From Pseudomonas cichorii (GTDB taxonomy: Bacteria; Pseudomonadota; Gammaproteobacteria; Pseudomonadales; Pseudomonadaceae), in assembly GCF_003700275.1 (NCBI RefSeq), contig NZ_RBRE01000017.1, positions 1-64,000 on the forward strand: a stretch of DNA of 64,000 bases, read 5' to 3'. A program made the position numbers and the translations under genes. Below are positions 9,208-18,083 of the stretch, piece by piece. Under the pieces are notes generated by a model. It saw nothing but the letters and a program-made list of their open reading frames with translations, was not told the origin of the DNA and made no database searches. The first letter of the stretch is position 1. Every line of letters begins with the position of its first letter.

Positions 9208-9684
9208 ATGCCTTCTGACCTTTGGAGTTTCACCCTCGATTTCTATGCAAGGCCCGGTGTCGAGGAAGCCTGTTTGCGCCTGCAAGGCAACGGGGCCAAC
9301 GTGTGCATGCTGCTGTGTGGCGTCTGGCTGGGCAAGCGTGGCGTCAAATGCGATACGCAGCGATTACAGGAAATCGGACAGTTGGCGACGCCATGGCACG
9401 ATGAAGTGGTGCGTCCCTTGCGCGAGCTGCGCAGCCAATGGCGCAGCGCAGCCCAATTCGATGCCTCGTTGGGCTCGTTGCGTGAGCGCGTGAAAGCACT
9501 GGAACTGGAAGCCGAGCAGACATTGCTTGAAAGGTTGCAGGCACTGACTCAGGACTGGTCAGGCGAAGGTGCGGATGATTTGCCCAACTGGCTGCAAGGA
9601 CTGGCCGCAGAAGCCGCCGATAAGGACCGCGACGCGCTGCATGTGCTGCGCGTCGCGGCGGATCAAACCACTAACCGGACTTAG
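9208..9684 (+). CDS. TIGR02444 family protein
   Basis: 158 residues, starting MPSDLWSFTLDFYARPGVE, the characteristic opening of the TIGR02444 family of conserved proteobacterial proteins. It is soluble and largely helical, with a Cys/Gly-rich patch (NVCMLLCGVWLG) near residue 35. The function is unknown. It is divergent from the ABC-F gene, and its TAG stop overlaps the TAA stop of the convergent algP by two bases. Confidence 0.85.
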   Translation: MPSDLWSFTLDFYARPGVEEACLRLQGNGANVCMLLCGVWLGKRGVKCDTQRLQEIGQLATPWHDEVVRPLRELRSQWRSAAQFDASLGSLRERVKALELEAEQTLLERLQALTQDWSGEGADDLPNWLQGLAAEAADKDRDALHVLRVAADQTTNRT

Positions 9685-10646
9685 GAAGCGCTGGTTGGCG
9701 TAGCGCCATTGGCTGGCGATGCAGCAACTGGCGCGGCGGCCGCAGCAGGTGCTGGAGCAGGCTTGGCAGCAGGCGTCGGCGTTGCCGGCTTGGCGGCGGT
9801 CGGCTTGGCAACTGCCGGTTTTGCAGCAGGTTTAGCCGCCGTCTTTGCCGCTGGCCTGGCAGCAGGTTTCGCTGCAACCTTGGCTGGCGCTTTCGCTGCT
9901 GGCTTGGCCGCGCTTGCCGCAGCAGGTTTGGCCGCTGCAGTTTTAGCCGCTGGCTTGACCGCAGCTTTTGCCGCTGCCGGCTTGGCGGCCGCAGTTTTAG
10001 CTGGCGCTTTTACCGGTGCCTTGGCGGCTGCTGGTTTGGCGGCAGTTGCCCGTGCGGTAGTCGGCGCTTTCGCGGCGGCTGGCTTGGCCGCTGGTTTTGC
10101 GGCAGGTTTGGCAGCGGCAGATGCAGCTTTGGCAACCGGTTTGGCTGCAGGCTTGGCGGCAGCTTTGGCAGGGCCCTTGGCAACTGGCGCTTTTGCTACG
10201 GCTTTGCTTGCAGCAGGAGTCTTGGCTGGCGTCGCTGGTTTGGCAGCGCGGGAGGTCAGCACCTTGCTGACGGCTTCCTTGACGCGACCAACACCCTGGG
10301 CAAGCTTCAGGCTCTCTTGTGCATCACGCTTGAGTTGCAGAATGTAGGTGCGGGTTTCGGTCTGGCGATCCTTGAGTGCGTCGAGCAAGTCTTCCAGCTC
10401 GGCTACGGCACTCTTGGCCTTGGTTTGGGCCTTGGACTTGCCGGCAGTGGCAGCGTCCTGCAGTTTGGTGCGGGACTTGTGCAGTTTTTCCTGCGCTTTA
10501 CCACGTTGTTTTTCGAGCTTGGCGAGCAGTTTCTCGGCATCGGACAAGGCTTGGGAGCAGGCGTCTTCCAGATGTTCGAGCAAGCTGCCCGAAAGTTGTT
10601 GGAGCAAATGCAATGGAGTGTTTACTGGCTTCTTTTTGGCCGACAT
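9681..10646 (-). CDS. algP: Alginate regulatory protein AlgP (AlgR3), histone H1-like
   Basis: 321 residues starting MSAKKKPVNTPLHLLQ with a strong AGGAGG site. Residues 1–130 form a charged helical/coiled-coil region; the remainder is almost entirely Lys-Pro-Ala-Ala type repeats resembling histone H1. In Pseudomonas aeruginosa AlgP (AlgR3) binds DNA and was described as influencing algD transcription and mucoidy. Its position next to the FKBP gene and algQ fits. The repeat tract makes the length prone to change by recombination, so copy number here may differ between strains or assemblies. Confidence 0.93.
   Translation of the reverse strand: MSAKKKPVNTPLHLLQQLSGSLLEHLEDACSQALSDAEKLLAKLEKQRGKAQEKLHKSRTKLQDAATAGKSKAQTKAKSAVAELEDLLDALKDRQTETRTYILQLKRDAQESLKLAQGVGRVKEAVSKVLTSRAAKPATPAKTPAASKAVAKAPVAKGPAKAAAKPAAKPVAKAASAAAKPAAKPAAKPAAAKAPTTARATAAKPAAAKAPVKAPAKTAAAKPAAAKAAVKPAAKTAAAKPAAASAAKPAAKAPAKVAAKPAARPAAKTAAKPAAKPAVAKPTAAKPATPTPAAKPAPAPAAAAAPVAASPANGATPTSAS
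9690..10230 (-). repeat. algP: AlgP C-terminal KPAA-type coding repeats
   Basis: Degenerate tandem units, read on the minus strand, encode AAKPAAK, AAKPVAK and similar peptides about every 12–36 bases. The tract is strongly biased in composition (plus strand rich in GGC, GCT, TTG) and creates a long spurious antisense frame at 9709–10347. Confidence 0.88.
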
Positions 10647-10862
10647 GACTTACCTCCTGGCTGACGAAATTGCGGCCCATACTAGACCTCTGTCCGAAGC
10701 GCCGCTAGGGCATCTTGACAGCGTAAGGTGCACCCTGTTGCATACGACAACAAATGATTAACGCAACTGTTGCGGGAGCAATACGAAATTCACTTGCCCA
10801 GAGCCATCACGGCACGCCCTTGCACTGGCATAATCGCTGACTTCCCAGGCCGGAGAGCATTC

Positions 10863-11537
10863 ATGTCGCGCTACCTGTTAACGTCGTTGTTCTTCTTGCT
10901 ACCCCTGGCACACGCCAGCGAAACCGCTCCGGGGAAAGACTCCCATGATCTGGCTTACAGCCTGGGCGCAAGCCTGGGTGAGCGCCTGCATCAGGAGGTT
11001 CCTGACCTGGACCTGACGGCACTGATGGAAGGGTTGAAGCAGGCCTACCAGGGCAAGCCTCTGGCACTCAAACAAGAGCGCATCGATCAGATTCTTAGAG
11101 AGCATGACGCGGCCCTGACGCAAGCCGAAGCATCAGGCACCGACGCACAGAGCGAAGCGGCGCTGAGTGCGGAGCGGCGCTTCATGGACAGCGAAAAAGC
11201 CAAGCCCGGCGTGAAGACCCTGGCCGACGGCATTCTGATGACCGAGCTGACCGCAGGGACCGGCCCCAAGCCTGAAGCCAATGGCCGGGTAGAAGTACGC
11301 TATATCGGACGCCTGCCCGACGGCACGATCTTCGATCAAAGCACCCAGCCGCAATGGTTCCGGCTCGACAGCGTGATCAGTGGCTGGACCACGGCCCTGC
11401 AAGGGATGCCGGTAGGCGCAAAATGGCGGCTGGTGATTCCTTCGGCGCAGGCGTATGGCGCTGAAGGCGCAGGCGACCTGATCGATCCGTTCACACCGCT
11501 GGTGTTTGAAATCGAGCTGGTCGCTGTTTCGCAATAA
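10863..11537 (+). CDS. FKBP-type peptidyl-prolyl cis-trans isomerase (Mip/FklB-like)
   Basis: 224 residues from the ATG at 10863, after a GGAGAG site. A signal peptide (LLTSLFFLLPLAHAS) indicates a periplasmic protein. Residues about 25–110 are the helical dimerisation domain of Mip/FkpA proteins (FKBP_N). The C-terminal FKBP domain carries VEVRYIGRLPDGTIFD and WRLVIPSAQAYG. It catalyses prolyl isomerisation and probably acts as a periplasmic folding chaperone. The same gene sits between algP and algQ in Pseudomonas aeruginosa. A longer ORF from 10770 extends through the promoter and is rejected. Confidence 0.9.
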   Translation: MSRYLLTSLFFLLPLAHASETAPGKDSHDLAYSLGASLGERLHQEVPDLDLTALMEGLKQAYQGKPLALKQERIDQILREHDAALTQAEASGTDAQSEAALSAERRFMDSEKAKPGVKTLADGILMTELTAGTGPKPEANGRVEVRYIGRLPDGTIFDQSTQPQWFRLDSVISGWTTALQGMPVGAKWRLVIPSAQAYGAEGAGDLIDPFTPLVFEIELVAVSQ

Positions 11538-11565
11538 GCCGACACCGAACGCAGATCCAGAAATG

Positions 11566-11590
11566 CAAAAGGGTGCAAAAGCACCCTTGG
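11566..11590 (-). terminator. Rho-independent terminator of algQ
   Basis: AAGGGTGC at 11569–11576 and GCACCCTT at 11581–11588 form a perfect 8-bp stem with a four-base loop. Read on the minus strand it is followed by TTGCATTT, so it terminates algQ; it also separates algQ from the convergent FKBP gene. Confidence 0.72.
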
Positions 11591-11623
11591 CAATACACAC
11601 GTTTCGACAACAACAAGGATGAC

Positions 11624-12097
11624 TCAGGCCTGGGAAGTGGCCTCTTCCTTGTGCGAGGTGTGCAGGACTTCGATCAGGCAATCTTCCAGCTCGAAGCGCT
11701 CATGCAACAAGCCACCGAGTTTCTTGAACTCGTTGGCAAAGCCTGCGCCATCCGAGCAATCGCCTTTCTCGCAGCGGTCATTGAACGCCAGCGCAAGCTT
11801 GGTAATACCTTCCAGGCGCGGGTAGATCGTATCGGCCAGCTCAAGCCCGCGCTCATCGTTGAACGCCTGGGCCTCGCTGTTCAGTTGTTCATAGATCTCG
11901 AAGTGACCCGCTGAAACGTAGTCGACCAGAATTTCACAAAATTTCAGCAGCGCGTCACGATCTGCGGCTAGCAACTCTGGCGTATCGCCGAGAGCGTCAT
12001 AGGCGCGAATCAGTTCATGACGGTCCTGTAACCAGCGGTCAATCAACAGATTGACACCACCCCAGCGTTCCTGAGCATTCCGACAACTTTCCAGCAT
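11624..12097 (-). CDS. algQ: Anti-sigma-70 factor AlgQ (Rsd family)
   Basis: 157 residues from the ATG at 12097. It has the Rsd/AlgQ signature [17 protein letters not shown] at the N-terminus and a conserved helical core ending in [12 protein letters not shown]. AlgQ binds domain 4 of the housekeeping sigma factor RpoD, freeing core polymerase for alternative sigma factors, and in Pseudomonas aeruginosa affects alginate, nucleoside diphosphate kinase and siderophore expression. Length agrees with the known protein (160 residues). Upstream in-frame codons to 12196 lack family residues and are left out. Confidence 0.93.
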   Translation of the reverse strand: MLESCRNAQERWGGVNLLIDRWLQDRHELIRAYDALGDTPELLAADRDALLKFCEILVDYVSAGHFEIYEQLNSEAQAFNDERGLELADTIYPRLEGITKLALAFNDRCEKGDCSDGAGFANEFKKLGGLLHERFELEDCLIEVLHTSHKEEATSQA

Positions 12098-12271
12098 GAT
12101 GTTCTCTCTTCCCTTAAGGGGCATGCGGTCCTGTGCTGGCCTTACAGTATCGCAAGAACCTAGCCTGATGAAAGCGTCAGGACAGCATACTCCCAATGAC
12201 GCGTGCGGCTCAGATTATGCCCGCACGGCAAGGCCATCAAGGTACGCAGGAGAGAAAGTTCATACAAGCGT

Positions 12272-12799
12272 TTAATACCCTTCGTTGCCACCGGGTGACA
12301 TCCAGCGGCGTAACTCACTGAAAAGTGGGTATAACGCCAGAAAGCCCAGAATCAGAAAAGCCAGCAGACTCCACTCGGGAAGCGTGATGCCGAACAGCGA
12401 CCAGTTGATTTCGGCGCACACATAGGCATCGCTTCGCAGGCGCTCGTTCCCGCCATCGCGAGACAGGGCATCGAGCAGATGTTCATAGCGATTGAAGATC
12501 GGGGCCAGCTCTTCGGCAGATGCCGTCTGCAGCCAGATCTGGATACCGGCCCCCAATGCGCCCAGCAGCGCCAGCAACAACAGGAATACGCAATAGCGAC
12601 GCCAGCCGGCTGCCTGGGGAGCATGGATGAACGCCACCAGACAAAGCAGGCCACATCCGATGATGATTGCGCGCTGAAAGAAGCACAGTGCGCAAGGAGG
12701 CAATCCGAACGCTTTCTGCAGGTAGATGGCAGTACCAAGGATCAGTGCACTTGCGATGAATGCCAGGAAGAACAAGGAACGCGTGCGGGCCAGATGCAT
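12272..12799 (-). CDS. Disulfide bond formation protein DsbB (DsbH-type)
   Basis: 175 residues with four hydrophobic helices. The first periplasmic loop has the redox pair in PPCALCFFQR (Cys 36/39), followed by the arginine that contacts quinone. DsbB re-oxidises DsbA and passes electrons to quinone. The second loop contains only one cysteine, in AYVCAEINW near residue 128; the partner equivalent to Escherichia coli Cys104 is not seen (the region EELAPIFNRYEHLL has none). It either works with three core cysteines or has changed specificity. In position it corresponds to the gene called dsbH in Pseudomonas aeruginosa. Confidence 0.85.
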   Translation of the reverse strand: MHLARTRSLFFLAFIASALILGTAIYLQKAFGLPPCALCFFQRAIIIGCGLLCLVAFIHAPQAAGWRRYCVFLLLLALLGALGAGIQIWLQTASAEELAPIFNRYEHLLDALSRDGGNERLRSDAYVCAEINWSLFGITLPEWSLLAFLILGFLALYPLFSELRRWMSPGGNEGY

Positions 12800-13003
12800 G
12801 GCAAATCCGTAACGATAAAACGAAGATAGTTACGGTAGAGGAAAGCACGCCGCGCTATCAAGGCGGCAAAGGGCGGATGTTTCGCTGTTTACATCGGAAA
12901 TAAAACACCAGACAAAGAAGATTCCTTACTGGCGCACGTAGGAACAATCCAGGCCATCCTTAAGCAAAAGTGGATTCGCTGAATTGACCACGTATTACAG
13001 GCT

Positions 13004-13026
13004 GAAAGCCCTGAAACAGGGCTTTC
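13004..13026 (-). terminator. Terminator of the hemCDXY operon
   Basis: GAAAGCCCTG at 13004–13013 pairs with CAGGGCTTTC at 13017–13026 around an AAA loop, a perfect 10-bp stem just beyond the hemY stop. The T-run is short (CTTTC). Confidence 0.65.
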
Positions 13027-13037
13027 AATCACCTGTT

Positions 13038-14282
13038 TCAGATGCTGCTCAGTGCCGGAAGCGGACGAGCCAGAAAACGCTCATCGAGCATTCCAAGGCC
13101 TTCCTGGAACAACTGATTGCTGCGATCGGTTTCACCCAGCTGGGCCAGCAGCCGGGCCAGCTCGGCACAGGTTTCCGGATTGCGCTGCAAACGCAGGCTG
13201 CTTTCCAGATAGTCACGCGCCTTGCCCCACAGACGGGCTTGCAGACAAATGCGTCCCAGGCTCAGCAGCAGGCTCGGATCTTCAGGGTGATGCTTGAGCC
13301 AGCCTTCGGCCGCCTGCAACTGTTTCGACTCGTCGCTGCCACGGACCAGCCCGTAGAGCCTGGCCAGATGGCTGTTGTAGTCCTTCTTGAGCGCAGTGCG
13401 CAGCACCTCTTCAGCCTGGGCGTCGGCACCCAGACGGCGCAACTGCTCGGCATAGGCCAGCACCAGTTGCGGTTCCTGGCGCTGGGCAGAACTCAGGCCC
13501 TTCCAGGCTTTTTCCAGCGAAGGCAGGCCGGTCAAGGCGCCATCGCCTTCCTCGCGATAAGCCGCCAGGGTCAGGTTCTCGCCCCAGGCGCGACGCTCCA
13601 GCTCGGCCAGTTCCCTGGGCGGCAACACCTTGTCCTTGCGCAGCTCGGGCATCAACCGGATCAGCTCGGACCAATCGCCCCGTTGCTGATAAAGACGTTG
13701 CAACTGGCGCAACACCTGCGGGTTGTGCGGATGCCGTTCATGCATGGCCTGCAGGGTGCTCAGCGCACCGTCGGTATCGCCACGATCCTGTTGCAGTTGT
13801 GCATGGCTCAGGGCAATCGCCAGCTCAGCCTGGGGCTGACGCTCAAGCGCACGCTCCAGCAGGCTGTCACTCTCGTCATAGCGGCCTTGCTCGTTGGCGG
13901 CCCGCGCTGCCCCCAGGTAATACAGGAGCGGCTGGGGATCCGACTCGGCGGCGCGATGCAGATGACGCTGCGCGCTGGCCCAGCGGCCCTCGGCAAGATC
14001 CATCTGGCCTTGCTCGATAGCCAGTTGCACCCGACGGCTGCGATTGCGCCGCGACCATGGATTGACCACGCCACCGGAAGTGGCGAGCAGGGTGATCAGA
14101 GTCCGGACAACGAAAACCAGCAGCAGGAGTGCCACGAACAGGCCAAGGGTCGCCCACAGGCTCGATTCATAACGGAAGTTCTGATAAGCGATCAACACAT
14201 AGCCGGAGTGTTCGGCAATGGCGATGCCTATCAAGGCTGCCACGGCGATGGCGATACACAGCAACAGGTAGACGCGCTTCAT
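13038..14282 (-). CDS. hemY: HemY, haem biosynthesis-associated TPR protein
   Basis: 414 residues. Two N-terminal membrane helices (residues about 4–26 and 42–63) carry the HemY N-terminal domain, including HSGYVLIAYQNFRYESSLW; the remainder is a chain of tetratricopeptide-like repeats facing the periplasm. It is the last gene of the hemCDXY operon and its ATG overlaps the hemX stop by four bases. Its biochemical role in late porphyrin biosynthesis is not settled; it is not the Bacillus protoporphyrinogen oxidase of the same name. Confidence 0.92.
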   Translation of the reverse strand: MKRVYLLLCIAIAVAALIGIAIAEHSGYVLIAYQNFRYESSLWATLGLFVALLLLVFVVRTLITLLATSGGVVNPWSRRNRSRRVQLAIEQGQMDLAEGRWASAQRHLHRAAESDPQPLLYYLGAARAANEQGRYDESDSLLERALERQPQAELAIALSHAQLQQDRGDTDGALSTLQAMHERHPHNPQVLRQLQRLYQQRGDWSELIRLMPELRKDKVLPPRELAELERRAWGENLTLAAYREEGDGALTGLPSLEKAWKGLSSAQRQEPQLVLAYAEQLRRLGADAQAEEVLRTALKKDYNSHLARLYGLVRGSDESKQLQAAEGWLKHHPEDPSLLLSLGRICLQARLWGKARDYLESSLRLQRNPETCAELARLLAQLGETDRSNQLFQEGLGMLDERFLARPLPALSSI

Positions 14283-15373
14283 GGGCTGGTCCCCGCATGG
14301 CGACGCTCAAGGTAGGCCTGCACGGCACTCAGGCTCTGCGCCAGGTCCGGCGTCACCACCGAAACCGGTTGCTTGATCAGCGTATCCAGACGCTCGCCGA
14401 TCACCTTGCTTTGCGGCTCATCCTGATTGAAGTTGGCCAGCAGAACCGCCTTGGCCTCCAGCAGAGCCTGGGTGTACACCTTCGGTTCGCCATTGAGTGC
14501 GGCCCATTGCGCCTGTTCCAGCGCCAGGCTCAGAGCCAGACGGACCTGCGCCAGACTCTGGCCGGCCAGTACCGGACGAATGTCTTCGTCGGCATTGAAG
14601 TCGACGCGGAAGTAATGGGAAATATGGTTCCACCAGCGGGACCAGTAGCTGTCGTCGTTCTTGTCGGTGGCCAGGCCCAACAGCGGCTCGCCCTTGTCTT
14701 CATATTCGGGAGCCAGCCTGTTGAGCTGTACCGACTGGTCGCGCAGGGCGGCCAGTTGCAGGAACAGCCCGGTACGATCCGGCTGTTCGACACTGCGCAG
14801 GGCGGCAAGACTTTTGGCCAGTTGCTCGCGAGCGGCGAACGAACCCGGATCATCCTGTTCGCGCAGGATTTCATCGGCGCCCTGTACCAGCGCCTGGGCA
14901 CTGTTGATGTCCTGCAACGCCGACAGACGCAGGCTGGCCAGACGCAACAGGTGTTCGGCTTCGGCCAGACGCCAGTCCTTGCGGCTCGCGCCCAGTACCG
15001 TTTCCAGACGCTGGCTCAGACGCTGCTGATCGCCCTGTAATTGAGCAACCAGGCGACGGCTGTCTTCCAGCTGGTCGGCAGGCGGAAACTGCGCAAGGCG
15101 GGCGCTCAGTTGCTGGTCGTTCTGGGTCAGGACCAGCGTCTGCTCGGCAATATTCTCGACCTGCCCTCGCTGCTGCAAATGACCGGCCTGCAACATACGC
15201 AGTTGCCATACTCCCCAACCGGCGACGGCAACGCCTGCAACCCCAAGCAGCAAGGCCAGGATCACCAGACCATTGCTGCGATTACCCGAGCGCACCGGGC
15301 GCACTGGATCGGCTGTGGATGTCGATGTTTTCAACACCGATTCTTCATCTTTTGGCAAGGCTGTTTCGCTCAC
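14279..15373 (-). CDS. hemX: HemX, uroporphyrinogen-III C-methyltransferase family membrane protein
   Basis: 364 residues from a GTG at 15373 (VSETALPKDEESV), which has AAGGA at good spacing; the frame is open further upstream to 15499 but overlaps hemD and lacks support. One transmembrane helix ([21 protein letters not shown]) follows a short acidic cytoplasmic tail, and the C-terminal part is a long helical/coiled-coil domain (HemX). Though annotated as a methyltransferase-like protein, HemX lacks the SAM-binding motifs of CobA/CysG; its role is probably structural in the haem operon. Confidence 0.9.
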   Translation of the reverse strand: MSETALPKDEESVLKTSTSTADPVRPVRSGNRSNGLVILALLLGVAGVAVAGWGVWQLRMLQAGHLQQRGQVENIAEQTLVLTQNDQQLSARLAQFPPADQLEDSRRLVAQLQGDQQRLSQRLETVLGASRKDWRLAEAEHLLRLASLRLSALQDINSAQALVQGADEILREQDDPGSFAAREQLAKSLAALRSVEQPDRTGLFLQLAALRDQSVQLNRLAPEYEDKGEPLLGLATDKNDDSYWSRWWNHISHYFRVDFNADEDIRPVLAGQSLAQVRLALSLALEQAQWAALNGEPKVYTQALLEAKAVLLANFNQDEPQSKVIGERLDTLIKQPVSVVTPDLAQSLSAVQAYLERRHAGTSP

Positions 15374-15423
15374 GTATCCATCCTTTGCATTTGGGCGTAG
15401 TAGCGTAAACGACAACTCGTCGA

Positions 15424-16203
15424 TCAATACGCCTTGACGACAGGCTGAGGCTGATCCCGCAACGCGGCCAGCAATGCCGCAGCGTTGGCGCCACGACAAT
15501 CAACCACAGTTTGAGCCCCGGCGGCACGCGCCATTTCGGCGACCCGGGGACTCGGTACGAATAAAGGCAAGGCGGCCAGTTTCGGCCAGTCATCGCCTGC
15601 TAACTGAAGCAGATGTTCAAAACCCTGCCCACTGCTGACCACCAGCCCGTTCAAGCGTTCCGATTCGACGCGCTGTGAAAGGGTCGAAAGCGGATACTGT
15701 GGCAGAAAACGACGGTACAGCGGCAGGTATTCGACACCGACACCTTGCCCGCGCAGACGCTCGGCCAACAGTTCGCGGCCTTCGTCGCCACGCATGATCA
15801 GCACACGGCTGCCCGGTACGGCAATGGCTTGCTGCAGACGCGGCAGATCGAGCAAGGCTTCGCTGTCATCGCCCTGCTCGGGCCAGCTCACGCCGATCAA
15901 ACCATAATCCAGGAGAATCTGCCCGGTCGCCGCTCCCACGCTGAACCAGGGCTGGATCGGCGGTTGCGGCCATATTTCATCGACCAGTTCCAGCCCCAGG
16001 CGGGCCGCAGGCTTGCTGACCACAATCACCGCGCTATAGAGATGCAGGTCGAAAATCTTCGAGCGCTGTTCGGCAGTAACCGGCAACGGTTCGATTTCAA
16101 GCAAAGGCAGACTGCTGCTGAACACGCCGGTTTCGGCCAGCACGCTGGCCAGCGCTGCCGACTCTTCGGTCGGCCGGGTCAGCAGCAGGCGCCAGTTGCT
16201 CAT
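15424..16203 (-). CDS. hemD: Uroporphyrinogen-III synthase
   Basis: 259 residues, beginning [18 protein letters not shown]. It has the bilobed HemD fold pattern, with conserved [14 protein letters not shown] and the C-terminal [17 protein letters not shown] regions. It cyclises hydroxymethylbilane with inversion of ring D to give uroporphyrinogen III, the branch point to haem, sirohaem and cobalamin. The ATG overlaps the hemC stop by four bases, so the two are translationally coupled. Confidence 0.93.
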   Translation of the reverse strand: MSNWRLLLTRPTEESAALASVLAETGVFSSSLPLLEIEPLPVTAEQRSKIFDLHLYSAVIVVSKPAARLGLELVDEIWPQPPIQPWFSVGAATGQILLDYGLIGVSWPEQGDDSEALLDLPRLQQAIAVPGSRVLIMRGDEGRELLAERLRGQGVGVEYLPLYRRFLPQYPLSTLSQRVESERLNGLVVSSGQGFEHLLQLAGDDWPKLAALPLFVPSPRVAEMARAAGAQTVVDCRGANAAALLAALRDQPQPVVKAY

Positions 16204-17141
16204 TCTTTCCCGGCCTCGCCATACACAGCCTGCAGAATCCTGCCGGCGCCCTGCGCCAGCAAGTCTTCAGCGACCTGCACACCCAGCTCGCGAGCCGATG
16301 CCTGCGACGCCCGGCCCTCGGCGTGCAACAGCAGGCTGCCTGCCGGATCGCCCACCAGCCCGCGCAGCCAGATCTGGTCGCCTTCAAGCACGGCGTAGCA
16401 GGCAATAGGCACCTGGCAGCCACCATTGAGGTGCTTGTTCAACGACCGTTCGGCAATCACCCGCACCGCCGTGTCGTCATGATGCAATGGCGCAAGCAGG
16501 GCGTGAATTTCGGTATCGACGCTGCGGCATTCGATCCCTACGGCGCCTTGGCCACCGGCCGGCAGGCTGTCATCGACGCTGATGGCCGAGGTGATGCGCT
16601 CTTCAAAGCCGAGGCGGATCAGGCCGGCAGCGGCCAGAATGATCGCGTCGTACTCTCCGGCATCCAGTTTGGCCAGCCGGGTATTGACGTTGCCGCGCAG
16701 GAACTGGATTTTCAGGTCCGGGCGGCGCGCCAGCAATTGAGCCTGGCGGCGCAGGCTGGAAGTGCCGACGATGCTGCCGGCCGGCAATTGCTCCAGGCTG
16801 GCGAAGGTGTTGGAAACAAATGCATCGCGCGGGTCTTCACGCTCGCAGATGCAGAACAGTCCCAGACCTGGTGGGAAGTCCATCGGCACGTCTTTCATCG
16901 AGTGCACGGCGATATCGGCTTCGTTTTCCAGAAGAGCGGTTTCCAGCTCTTTGACAAACAGGCCCTTGCCGCCGATTTTCGACAGCGGTGAGTCGAGCAG
17001 TTTGTCACCGCGACTGACCATCGGCACCAGCGTCACGATCAACCCGGGATGGGCCTGCTCAAGCCGGGCTTTGACATACTCGGCCTGCCAGAGGGCCAGC
17101 GCACTTTTACGGGTGGCAATGCGGATTTCGCGAGAGGACAT
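16200..17141 (-). CDS. hemC: Porphobilinogen deaminase (hydroxymethylbilane synthase)
   Basis: 313 residues, the normal length. [19 protein letters not shown] is the N-terminal substrate-binding segment; conserved DVPMDFP and the arginines of [18 protein letters not shown] are present, and the dipyrromethane cofactor cysteine is in [12 protein letters not shown]. It condenses four porphobilinogen molecules into hydroxymethylbilane in the cytoplasm. It is the first gene of hemCDXY; 195 bases without a gene separate it from algR and should contain its promoter. Confidence 0.95.
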   Translation of the reverse strand: MSSREIRIATRKSALALWQAEYVKARLEQAHPGLIVTLVPMVSRGDKLLDSPLSKIGGKGLFVKELETALLENEADIAVHSMKDVPMDFPPGLGLFCICEREDPRDAFVSNTFASLEQLPAGSIVGTSSLRRQAQLLARRPDLKIQFLRGNVNTRLAKLDAGEYDAIILAAAGLIRLGFEERITSAISVDDSLPAGGQGAVGIECRSVDTEIHALLAPLHHDDTAVRVIAERSLNKHLNGGCQVPIACYAVLEGDQIWLRGLVGDPAGSLLLHAEGRASQASARELGVQVAEDLLAQGAGRILQAVYGEAGKE

Positions 17142-17336
17142 GAATCAATCCGTGCTTGGTAGATGCGACGGATAATAACAGCACAACCGGAACGACTTCA
17201 GCGCTGACTCGAAAAGTAAAATCGGCTTCATGATCCGGATCAACGAAAAAGCAGTGGCTAATACGCGACTGGCTTGAAATCGGGGCACCTGGCAAGCACC
17301 CCCACACCGGTGACTATCTGCAGCCACTATTCATGC

Positions 17337-18083
17337 CTAAAGCTGTTGCATCATCTTGCGAACCCCGGCGACATGCCGACGGCTGACGATCAAGGCATCG
17401 CCATTGAGGCCCTTGAGGAACAACTGGAAATGCCCCAGTGGCGTGCGCTGCAAACGCTCGATCCGTTCGCGGGCCACCAGCGCATTGCGGTGGATGCGCA
17501 CGAAGCGGTCACCGAACTCGTCTTCCAGCGCCTTGAGCGGCTCGTCCAGCAATACTTCGCCGCCGTCATGACGCAAGGTGACGTACTTGTGGTCGGCAAT
17601 GAAAAAGATCACCTGATCCAGCGGGATCAGCTCAATGCCTTTGCGGGTACGCGCACTGATATGGCTGCGCGGACCGTTGCCACTCTCGGCAGCCGGACGA
17701 GTCATCGCTGCCAACTGCACGCGATTGGGTCGCTCGGCTTTTCTCAGCGCCTCGACAAGATTCTCGGGGCGCACAGGTTTGACCAGATAACCGACGGCAC
17801 TGACCTGAAAGGCATCCAGTGCAAATTCGTCGTGCGCGGTACAAAAGACCACAGCAGGCGGTGTTTCCCGCTCGCACAGTTTCGCCGCGACCTGAAGACC
17901 GTCGAGACCCGGCATGCGGATATCGAGCAGCACGACATCTGGCTTGAGGTTTTCTATCAGCGCCAAAGCTTCTTCGCCATTGGTAGCGCTGGGTTCAAGT
18001 ACCCTGTAACCCTCGATTTCACCGACCAATCGGCTTAGTCGCTCGCGGGCCAGGGGTTCGTCATCAACGATCAGGACATTCAT
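17337..18083 (-). CDS. algR: Response regulator AlgR
   Basis: 248 residues from the ATG at 18083. The N-terminal receiver domain has the acidic pocket DDEP and phospho-acceptor Asp54 in VVLLDIRMPGLDG, plus K in YLVKPVRPENLV. The C-terminal LytTR DNA-binding domain shows FIADHKYVTLRHDGGE and RFVRIHRNALVA. AlgR activates algD, fimU-type pilus genes and other virulence functions in Pseudomonas. It overlaps the algZ stop by four bases, so the two components are co-translated. Confidence 0.96.
   Translation of the reverse strand: MNVLIVDDEPLARERLSRLVGEIEGYRVLEPSATNGEEALALIENLKPDVVLLDIRMPGLDGLQVAAKLCERETPPAVVFCTAHDEFALDAFQVSAVGYLVKPVRPENLVEALRKAERPNRVQLAAMTRPAAESGNGPRSHISARTRKGIELIPLDQVIFFIADHKYVTLRHDGGEVLLDEPLKALEDEFGDRFVRIHRNALVARERIERLQRTPLGHFQLFLKGLNGDALIVSRRHVAGVRKMMQQL

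Noticed and set aside
9709..10347. Ala/Gly-rich plus-strand frame
   Set aside because: Complement of the algP repeat tract; composition is a consequence of the repeats.
12984..14315. 443-residue plus-strand frame
   Set aside because: Antisense of hemY.
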